From Ardenticatenaceae bacterium (GTDB lineage: Bacteria; Chloroflexota; Anaerolineae; Promineifilales; Promineifilaceae), in contig JACKCD010000090.1 of NCBI GenBank assembly GCA_020634215.1, forward strand, positions 1 through 10,834: 10,834 nucleotides of DNA, read 5' to 3'. The notes under the pieces are model-generated. The model had not been told where the DNA came from, did not search any database, and saw only the letters and a list, made by a program, of their open reading frames with translations. This document shows positions 6,061 to 10,834 of this stretch, piece after piece. The position numbers and the translations under genes are program-made. How positions within the stretch are numbered: the stretch's first letter is position 1; each line of letters starts with the position of its first letter.

Positions 6061-6413
6061 TACCATGCACTTTGCCACAAATCGCGGCGAGATCGCGCCA
6101 AATTTAGATCGCTTATAGGCGTTTTTTGCGTTTTTTTGATCAGGCCATGTAAGAGAGCCATTTCTGAATCGTGGACTGAGAAAAAAACACGGGCAACTCT
6201 ACCTGCACTTAAATGAATGCGAACTTCCCATAAATCAGTTTCGATTTTGCGAACGAGAGGCATTCCAAGCGGCCAGCGAAATTGCACCAGTTTGATGTCT
6301 TCTCCAATGGCTTTGCGATCTTCTCTGCCTAATGTTAAGAGCCATTCACGAACAGGTTCCCTGCCCAATTCGGTACGAAAGAAGACTACAGCGAGAATTG
6401 GAACATTACTCAT
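6060..6413 (-). CDS. HigB/Gp49-like (RelE superfamily) toxin
   Basis: A 117-residue protein of the phage-derived Gp49-like/HigB group (DUF891 type). Typical features are FFRTELGREPVREWLLTL (11-28), the strand LVRKIETDLWEVRIHL (53-68), RVARVFF (72-78), and the C-terminal ALLHGLIKKTQKTP (86-99) followed by an ARSRR helix. Family members are ribosome-dependent mRNA endonucleases that halt translation when the antitoxin is degraded. The open frame runs further upstream, but the ATG at 6413 is chosen because it matches family starts and a strong promoter sits immediately before it. The toxin precedes its antitoxin, as in HigBA. The transcript would have almost no leader. Its AT-rich composition matches the antitoxin and differs from the neighbours. 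Confidence 0.85.
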   Translation of the reverse strand: MSNVPILAVVFFRTELGREPVREWLLTLGREDRKAIGEDIKLVQFRWPLGMPLVRKIETDLWEVRIHLSAGRVARVFFSVHDSEMALLHGLIKKTQKTPISDLNLARSRRDLWQSAW

Positions 6414-6419
6414 GAAGCT

Positions 6420-6447
6420 ATTGTACCACAAAAGGTACGATTGGCAA
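6420..6447 (-). promoter_or_regulatory. Toxin-antitoxin promoter with embedded palindrome
   Basis: On the minus strand, TTGCCA (6447-6442) and TACAAT (6425-6420) are separated by 16 bp, close to sigma-70 consensus. The -10 box ends 6 nt before the toxin ATG, so the message should be leaderless. The spacer carries the inverted repeat GTACC-6-GGTAC (6423-6438), partly over the -10 box, a likely operator for the XRE antitoxin. It fits in the 37-bp gap between the phosphoesterase stop and the toxin start. Confidence 0.7.
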
Positions 6448-6450
6448 GGT

Positions 6451-7176
6451 TCATCCCTTTCCTGTCCGCAGCATGTGGGCGAATTCGTGGGGCATGGTGG
6501 TGGCTTCGATGGCTTGGGCGGCCTGTTCGATGTCGTAGGGGACGCGGACAAATTCGACGGTGAGGTGGGTGGAAACGGCCGTTAATACCACATACCCTGC
6601 TCGCGGATCGCCATCCTTTGGTTTGCCCACGCTGCCGGCGTTGATGACGTGACGACCATCGGGCAAGGTGCGGTGATAGGGCAGATGGGTGTGGCCGCAC
6701 ACCAGCACATCGGCTCCGGCCAAATCGAGCAGCCGCGTCAGGCTGGCTTCGGGGCGGTTGGCGTAAAGGTATTCGTTGATGCGGCGCGGGCTGCCGTGAA
6801 CCAATGCCACCCGCAGCTTGCCCAGCAGCACCATCATGGTCATCGGTAGATTACGCAAATAGGCTTTGTGGTCGGTGGTGACGTGGACGTTTGTCCAGGC
6901 GATGGAGCGTTTGCCAAGCTCCTGAGCTTCCGGCGTTTTGTAGGCGCAGCCGCAGTCGTCGCTGTCGTGTCCCACGCCGTAATCGTAGTTGCCCATCAGT
7001 GTTGGCACATCATGCTCACGCATAAATGTGACGACTTCGTTGGGTTGTACGCCGTAGCCAGCCAAATCACCCAGGCAGAAGCGGCGGTGGTTATGGTGGA
7101 TATTGAGGTGGTGGTAAACGGCCGTTAACGCCGGTAAATTGCCATGAATATCGCCAAAAATGGTCATTTGTTCCAT
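6451..7176 (-). CDS. YfcE/MJ0936-type metallophosphoesterase
   Basis: A 241-residue calcineurin-like phosphoesterase. The full metal-binding set is present: GDIHGN (Asp-9, His-11), GDLAGYG (Asp-37), GNYD (Asn-63; usually GNHD, so the His is Tyr), LVHGSPR (His-127) and CGHTHLP (His-162, His-164), then INAGSVGKPKDG (178-189). Relatives hydrolyse phosphodiesters or phosphomonoesters with two metal ions; the natural substrate is unknown. The longer frame starts at 7221, but the ATG at 7176 is preferred because a strong AAGGAG lies about 7 nt upstream and the catalytic domain begins at once. It is transcribed divergently from the site-2 protease gene, with hairpin H4 in the shared upstream region. 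Confidence 0.88.
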   Translation of the reverse strand: MEQMTIFGDIHGNLPALTAVYHHLNIHHNHRRFCLGDLAGYGVQPNEVVTFMREHDVPTLMGNYDYGVGHDSDDCGCAYKTPEAQELGKRSIAWTNVHVTTDHKAYLRNLPMTMMVLLGKLRVALVHGSPRRINEYLYANRPEASLTRLLDLAGADVLVCGHTHLPYHRTLPDGRHVINAGSVGKPKDGDPRAGYVVLTAVSTHLTVEFVRVPYDIEQAAQAIEATTMPHEFAHMLRTGKG

Positions 7177-7195
7177 ATGTGTCTCCTTCAAATAC

Positions 7196-7243
7196 GATTG
7201 AGAGATTGGGTACTTTAACAATTTATCACCCAGTCTCTCAATC
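7196..7243. repeat. Heptad-type hairpin H4
   Basis: The arms 7196-7211 and 7228-7243 are inverted repeats matching in 15 of 16 positions around a 16-bp AT-rich loop. The unit is like GATTGAG/GATTGGG. It lies in the divergent gap 7177-7331, ahead of the phosphoesterase Shine-Dalgarno site, so it cannot be a terminator for either flanking gene. It may form in the 5' leader of the phosphoesterase message. Confidence 0.8.
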
Positions 7244-7319
7244 TCCTAGTCTCCTGCCTCATTTTAGCCCGATGTTGAGCAAAAGTTGAGCGAATTCGCC
7301 ACGCGAGCGTGGAGCGGGG

Positions 7320-7325
7320 TATACT
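7320..7325 (+). promoter_or_regulatory. -10 box for the site-2 protease operon, leaderless
   Basis: TATACT ends 6 nt before the ATG at 7332, the same spacing as at the toxin gene. There is no Shine-Dalgarno site and no clear -35 box at 16-18 bp, so this call rests on the -10 match and spacing only. Confidence 0.45.
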
Positions 7326-7331
7326 TTCTTT

Positions 7332-7979
7332 ATGCTTGGATTAGATATTGCTACCCTACTTGCTCGGGCGATTGTGCTGCTCATCGCCTTTACCATTCAT
7401 GAACTGGCTCACGCCGTTACCGCCGACCGGCTGGGCGACCCCACGCCGCGCCGTCAAGGACGGATTACGCTGAACCCGCTGGCGCACCTGGATCCCATTG
7501 GCACGTTGATGCTGCTGATTTCGGGGTTTGGCTGGGCCAAGCCGGTGATGGTTCAGCCCGCTTATTTGCGCGGCAACCCCCGCACCTCGATGGGGATTGT
7601 GGCGGCGGCGGGGCCGCTGTCGAATTTGCTGATGGCGATTGTGGCGGCGATTCCACTGCGGCTGGGGCTGGTGGATATGAGCATCCGCAGCAGCAGCACG
7701 GTGTTCCCATCGCTGTCGTTTTTGCTGTTCCAGTTCATTTTTATCAACCTGATTTTGCTCTTTTTCAACCTGATTCCTATTCCGCCGCTGGACGGGTTTA
7801 AGATTTTAACGGCCGTTCTCCCCGCTGAAATGGCATATCAATTACGGCCGTTGGAGCAGTACGGCTTTATGATTTTGCTGCTGGCAATTTTTATTTTGCC
7901 CAACATGGGAATTGACATCTTGGGCTGGCTAGTGCAAACCCCCACACTACAGGCATTTTCGCTCATCACTGGTTACTAA
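7332..7979 (+). CDS. Site-2 protease family (M50) membrane metalloprotease
   Basis: A 215-residue polytopic membrane protein of the M50 group, in the short class without a PDZ domain. It has the zinc motif HELAH (23-27) in the first membrane helix and the third ligand region NLIPIPPLDGFKIL (146-159) with Asp-154. Between them, the family-typical RLGDPTPRRQGRITLNPLAHLDPIGT (33-58) and AAAGPLSNLLMA (91-102) are intact. Hydrophobic helices lie near 8-28, 56-68, 88-112, 126-148 and 176-192. Such proteases cut substrates within the membrane; this one's substrate is unknown. A candidate -10 box ends 6 nt before the start, so the message may be leaderless. The next gene begins 2 bp after the stop and is probably co-translated. 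Confidence 0.92.
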   Translation: MLGLDIATLLARAIVLLIAFTIHELAHAVTADRLGDPTPRRQGRITLNPLAHLDPIGTLMLLISGFGWAKPVMVQPAYLRGNPRTSMGIVAAAGPLSNLLMAIVAAIPLRLGLVDMSIRSSSTVFPSLSFLLFQFIFINLILLFFNLIPIPPLDGFKILTAVLPAEMAYQLRPLEQYGFMILLLAIFILPNMGIDILGWLVQTPTLQAFSLITGY

Positions 7980-7981
7980 TC

Positions 7982-8506
7982 ATGGCGCGAGTAGGGTACC
8001 GGGTGCGGCAATTTGGGCGGCTGCTGTGGCCGCAGCCGTTAACGGCCGTTGAGCGACAAGAAGTAGAAGCCATATTGTCGCAACGGCAGCTACTGCTTTT
8101 TGCTGAATTTGCCCCCAGCGACCAGCGGCATAGCTACCGGGTGCTGCAAACGCTTCTGGCGGCGGGGGAAGTGGAGCCGTCGCTGCTGGTGGCGGCACTG
8201 CTCCACGACATTGGCAAGATTTGTCACCCCGTTTATGTGTGGGATCGGGTGCTGATTGTGCTGGGTGAGGCGTTTTTACCTCGGCAAGTGGCGGCGTGGG
8301 GGGGCGGTGAGGCAGTAGGATGGAAACGGCCGTTTGTCATTCGCGCCCAACATCCCGCCTGGGGGGCCGATTTGGTGCAAGCTGCTGGGGCCACCCCGCT
8401 GACGGTGCGGCTGATAGCCCGCCATCAAGACAAATTGCCCGCCAACCCAACCAGTCACGAAGACAAATTGCTGGCGCGGCTACAGTGGGCGGATGATCAG
8501 AATTAG
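7982..8506 (+). CDS. HD-domain phosphohydrolase
   Basis: A 174-residue soluble protein with a complete HD-type metal site: His-50 in QRHSYRVLQTL, His-75/Asp-76 in ALLHDIGK (72-79), His-124 in AQHPAWGADL, His-148 in LIARHQDK and a late Asp near 170-172 (WADD). HD proteins of this size hydrolyse nucleotides or other phosphoesters; the substrate cannot be told. It starts 2 bp after the site-2 protease stop with no separate promoter, so the two genes form an operon and are probably translationally coupled. AACGGCCGTT occurs twice in it, in two different reading frames. Confidence 0.85.
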   Translation: MARVGYRVRQFGRLLWPQPLTAVERQEVEAILSQRQLLLFAEFAPSDQRHSYRVLQTLLAAGEVEPSLLVAALLHDIGKICHPVYVWDRVLIVLGEAFLPRQVAAWGGGEAVGWKRPFVIRAQHPAWGADLVQAAGATPLTVRLIARHQDKLPANPTSHEDKLLARLQWADDQN

Positions 8507-8524
8507 GCGGTGGGAAGGGTAATC

Positions 8525-8586
8525 AGTAATCGGTAATCGGTGATCGGTACAACTGAATACTGATTACCGATTACCGATTACTTTTT
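8525..8586. terminator. Heptad-unit hairpin H5, probable terminator
   Basis: The arms 8525-8548 and 8559-8582 are 24 bp each with 22 matching positions and a 10-bp loop, built of GGTAATC units. The right arm runs into CTTTTTGG, so on the plus strand it could terminate the protease-HD operon. It belongs structurally to the same 7-bp-unit hairpin family as the other four and stands 15-20 bp before the next gene's start, just ahead of its Shine-Dalgarno site. Confidence 0.65.
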
Positions 8587-8601
8587 GGTAAAGGTGAAAC
8601 A

Positions 8602-9582
8602 ATGCAAGCACAAACCATAACCATCATCGGAATGCAGCGGCTGGGGGTGTCGGTGGCGCTGGCACTGCGGGTAGCACTGCCCAAGGTGACGCTGGTTGGG
8701 CATGATAAGGATGGCTCACTTGCCCGTGTGGTGAAGGAAAAAATGGGGGCCATTGACAAGGTAGAGTGGAATTTGGTGCGGGCAGCGGCGCAGGCTGATA
8801 TTGTGGTGCTGGCGGTGCCGTTTGTGGAGCTGCGCGATACCCTGGAGGCGATTGGGCACGATTTGCAGTCTCACACCCTGCTGCTCGATATGTCTAGCCT
8901 AAAAGGGCCGGGGGTAAAATGGGCGGCCAAGGCGATTCAAAGCGGCCATTATGTGGGGGTGCGGCCGGTGCTGGCGGCCAATGTGCTGGAAGATGGGCGG
9001 ACGGACTACACGGCGGCAGCGGCCGATTTGTTTCGCAACAGTGTTTTTTGCTTGATGCCGACGGCTGATGTAGATGCGCGGGCGGTGCAAACGGCCGTTC
9101 ATTTCGGCCAACTCCTCGGTGCCACCCCCTATTTCCTCGACCCCAACGAATATGACAGCCTCATTCAAGGTGTGGAAACGGTGCCAGGGCTGATGGCGGC
9201 CGCCATGTATGGCGCAATTAGCAAGGAAACCGGCTGGCGCGACATGCTTCGTTTTGCCAACCAACCGTTTGCCCTCACTACTCAGCCGCTGAGCAACGGC
9301 GAAGATTTGGCACAATTGGCGCTCTATGACCAGCAGGCGACACTGCGCTGGCTCAATGCCTTTCTGGGTGAACTGCAACTGGTGCGCCAATGGGTGCAGC
9401 AGGGGGATCGCCACAGCCTGACGGCGCTGCTGGGGCAAATGGGAGATCATCGGGCAGCGTGGCTGCGTGATCGTGAGAAAAATGATTGGGCGGAGGCCAA
9501 AATGCCGACGGTGGAGAATCGTGGCCTGACGGAGCAGATGTTGGGCAGTTGGGTATCGGAACGGATGGGGCGGGATGAGTGA
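8602..9582 (+). CDS. TyrA-like (prephenate dehydrogenase family) oxidoreductase, divergent
   Basis: A 326-residue protein with an N-terminal Rossmann fold (ITIIGMQRLGVSVALAL, 6-22), a strand ending VLAVPF (69-74), and LLLDMSSLKGPGVKW (93-107), which corresponds to the DVxSVK segment of TyrA. The helical C-terminal half includes DSLIQGVETVPGLMAAAM (185-202), matching the SHLPH helix of the family. Deviations: the nucleotide loop is GMQRLG rather than GxGxxG, the family's HPMAG is VRPVLA (120-125), and SHLP is ETVP. The key substrate and catalytic histidines are therefore absent, and it probably does not oxidise prephenate. AGGTGA lies about 6 nt before the ATG. It overlaps the glycosyltransferase gene by 8 bp, so the two are coupled. 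Confidence 0.8.
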   Translation: MQAQTITIIGMQRLGVSVALALRVALPKVTLVGHDKDGSLARVVKEKMGAIDKVEWNLVRAAAQADIVVLAVPFVELRDTLEAIGHDLQSHTLLLDMSSLKGPGVKWAAKAIQSGHYVGVRPVLAANVLEDGRTDYTAAAADLFRNSVFCLMPTADVDARAVQTAVHFGQLLGATPYFLDPNEYDSLIQGVETVPGLMAAAMYGAISKETGWRDMLRFANQPFALTTQPLSNGEDLAQLALYDQQATLRWLNAFLGELQLVRQWVQQGDRHSLTALLGQMGDHRAAWLRDREKNDWAEAKMPTVENRGLTEQMLGSWVSERMGRDE

Positions 9583-10810
9583 GGCAGGGCAGGTGAGAAA
9601 GGGAGAGGGGGAAAAACGGCCGTTGCGCATCCTCATGATCGCCCCCACCTCTTTCTTCAGCGACTATGGCGGCCATATTCGTATCCTCGAAGAAACCCGA
9701 ACTCTGCTGGCAATGGGGCATCAGGTGCGAATCGTTACCTATTATAAAGGAAGCAACCTCCCCGGTCTCGACATTCGCCGCACCCCGCCTCTTCCCTGGC
9801 ACACCGAATACGAAGTTGGCTCCTCACGCCACAAAATTGCCTTTGATGTCTATCTTTCCATCCAATCCCTTATCGAAGGGATACGCATGAGACCCGATGT
9901 GCTTCACGGCCACATGGGGGAAGGGGCGCTGATTGGCGGCGTGTTGTCCCGTCTGCTGCGCGTGCCGCTCGTTTTTGATTTTCAGGGATTGATGACGGCG
10001 GAAATGGTGGATCACAAATTTCTTGACCCCAACGGCCTTGTCTATCCCTGGATGTACCGCCTGGAGCGGTTTTTTTCCACCCGGCTGCCCCACGCCATTC
10101 TCACCAGCTCCCTTCGCGCCCGCCAAATTTTGCACAACGAATTTGCCATTCCCCTCAGCAAAATCCATCCCCTGCCCGACTGTGCCGACACTACCCGCTT
10201 TGACCCCCAAACCATTTCCACAGAGGCGCAGCAAAAAATCCGGCAGCGTTACAATATTCCGGCGGATCGTCTGATCGTAGCCTACTTGGGGCTGCTCACC
10301 GATTATCAGGGCACGCCCCATCTCATTGAGGCTGCTGTCCATTTCAAACAGCAGCAGGCCAATGTCCACTTTTTAGTCATGGGCTATCCTGATGTGGATC
10401 GCTACCAGGCGATGGCGGTCAAACGGGGAGTGGGTGATATGATGACGTTTACGGGTAAGGTAGAGTACCGTGATGCCCCCACCTATTTGTCGCTGGGGGA
10501 TATTGCCGTGGCTCCCAAGATGTCGTCAACCGAAGGCAGCGGCAAGCTGTTGAATTATATGGCGCTGTGCCAGCCGGTGGTGGCGTATGAAACGCCGGTG
10601 CATCGAGAATATTTGGGGGAGTTGGGGGTGTATGCGTCGGTGGGAGACATTGCGGCCTTTACGCGGGGGATCGAATGGCTGGTGGCGAACCCGCAGGAGC
10701 GGGTACGGTTGGGGCAGCTTTTGCGCCAGCGGGCGTTGGAAAAATACAGTTGGCGGGCAGCGGGGGAAGAGATTGTTTCAATATACTGCCAGTTGACATC
10801 AAAAAAATAA
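9575..10810 (+). CDS. Family 4 glycosyltransferase (GT-B)
   Basis: A 411-residue GT-B glycosyltransferase. The N-terminal acceptor domain begins at LRILMIAPTSFFSDYGGH (17-34) and includes PDVLHGHMGEGAL (107-119) and VFDFQGLM (133-140). The C-terminal nucleotide-sugar domain begins around ADRLIVAYLGLLTDYQGTPHLIEA (230-253) and continues through MTFTGKVEYRDAPTYLSLGDIAVAP. It has TEGSGKLLNYMALCQPVVAYETP (319-341), in which the usual E-x7-E pair is Glu-320 and Asn. Family members transfer sugars from nucleotide donors to glycolipids or polysaccharides at the cytosolic membrane face. Donor and acceptor are unknown here. The ATG at 9575 overlaps the preceding stop; the first 16 residues are outside the fold and encode a palindrome site at 9615. 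The gene ends 24 bp before the window edge. Confidence 0.9.
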   Translation: MSEAGQVRKGEGEKRPLRILMIAPTSFFSDYGGHIRILEETRTLLAMGHQVRIVTYYKGSNLPGLDIRRTPPLPWHTEYEVGSSRHKIAFDVYLSIQSLIEGIRMRPDVLHGHMGEGALIGGVLSRLLRVPLVFDFQGLMTAEMVDHKFLDPNGLVYPWMYRLERFFSTRLPHAILTSSLRARQILHNEFAIPLSKIHPLPDCADTTRFDPQTISTEAQQKIRQRYNIPADRLIVAYLGLLTDYQGTPHLIEAAVHFKQQQANVHFLVMGYPDVDRYQAMAVKRGVGDMMTFTGKVEYRDAPTYLSLGDIAVAPKMSSTEGSGKLLNYMALCQPVVAYETPVHREYLGELGVYASVGDIAAFTRGIEWLVANPQERVRLGQLLRQRALEKYSWRAAGEEIVSIYCQLTSKK

Positions 10811-10816
10811 TATAAT
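10793..10816 (+). promoter_or_regulatory. Possible promoter elements past the glycosyltransferase
   Basis: TTGACA (10793-10798) and a perfect TATAAT (10811-10816) lie in an AT-rich stretch across the glycosyltransferase stop. The spacing is only 12 bp, too short for one normal sigma-70 promoter, so at most one hexamer is in use. Any gene served lies beyond the window. Confidence 0.25.
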
Positions 10817-10834
10817 ATGGGGTGTTCGCTAGGG

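Larger units (their letters stand above)
401..9624. repeat. Dispersed palindrome AACGGCCGTT, 18 perfect copies
   Basis: Perfect copies start at 401, 794, 1732, 3251, 3446, 4399, 4781, 4829, 5008, 5636, 5685, 6574, 7117, 7808, 8041, 8325, 9090 and 9615. One-mismatch copies start at 1201 (GACGGCCGTT), 1753 (AACGGCCGTA) and 7843 (TACGGCCGTT). Fifteen of the 18 lie in coding sequence. They are read in different frames, giving TAV (as in LTAVL, QTAVH), KRPF/KRPL or NGR, so protein sequence is not the cause. None lies in 1763-3250 or in the toxin-antitoxin genes. The span given is that of the whole set, not one element. Confidence 0.95.

Noticed and set aside
8899..9648. A 249-codon open frame on the minus strand
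   Set aside because: It lies antisense to the TyrA-like gene and the start of the glycosyltransferase gene, and shows no domain features.
10793..10816. A single strong promoter from TTGACA and TATAAT
   Set aside because: The 12-bp spacing is too short for both to belong to one sigma-70 promoter, so it is listed only at low confidence.

Overview
The window is bacterial and gene-dense, about 55-60% GC by eye, with short intergenic gaps. The gene set, the SIR2-like proteins with an effector-associated domain, the CoaBC variant motifs and the large amount of dispersed repeat DNA suggest a Chloroflexota bacterium (Anaerolineae-like), perhaps a metagenome assembly. That assignment is an inference, because no rRNA or other marker gene is present.

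Layout. Positions 1-1669 (minus strand) hold two tandem SIR2-like genes: an upstream one with an N-terminal effector-associated (death-like) domain, and a downstream one that leaves the window at its left edge. In both, the usual SIR2 catalytic residues look degraded. Positions 1670-2551 form a repeat-rich island: a 117-bp tandem duplication full of small palindromes, then a small GIY-YIG nuclease gene flanked by inverted copies of a 27-bp palindromic repeat. Positions 2552-5581 (minus strand) hold coaBC (coenzyme A synthesis) with a frameshift near its 3' end. It is followed by an orphan two-domain ABC permease (ThiP/FbpB type) that carries an in-frame repeat-hairpin insertion. Positions 5770-6413 hold an AT-rich toxin-antitoxin pair (HigB/Gp49-like toxin and XRE antitoxin), with a promoter squeezed into a 37-bp gap. 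Positions 6451-7176 hold a YfcE-type metallophosphoesterase on the minus strand. From 7332 on, the plus strand holds a site-2 protease homologue, an HD-domain phosphohydrolase, a divergent TyrA-like dehydrogenase and a family-4 glycosyltransferase. Within these, the first two genes and the last two genes form tightly spaced pairs.

Two dispersed signals overlie the genes. The palindrome AACGGCCGTT occurs 18 times perfectly (about 0.01 expected by chance), mostly inside coding sequence and in varied reading frames. It is absent from the GIY-YIG island and the toxin-antitoxin module. Separately, five hairpins built from 7-bp tandem units (roughly GGNRATY) sit at gene boundaries or, once, inside a gene. 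These two repeat families, the GIY-YIG/palindrome cassette and the SIR2-like pair are the best candidates for something not well described.
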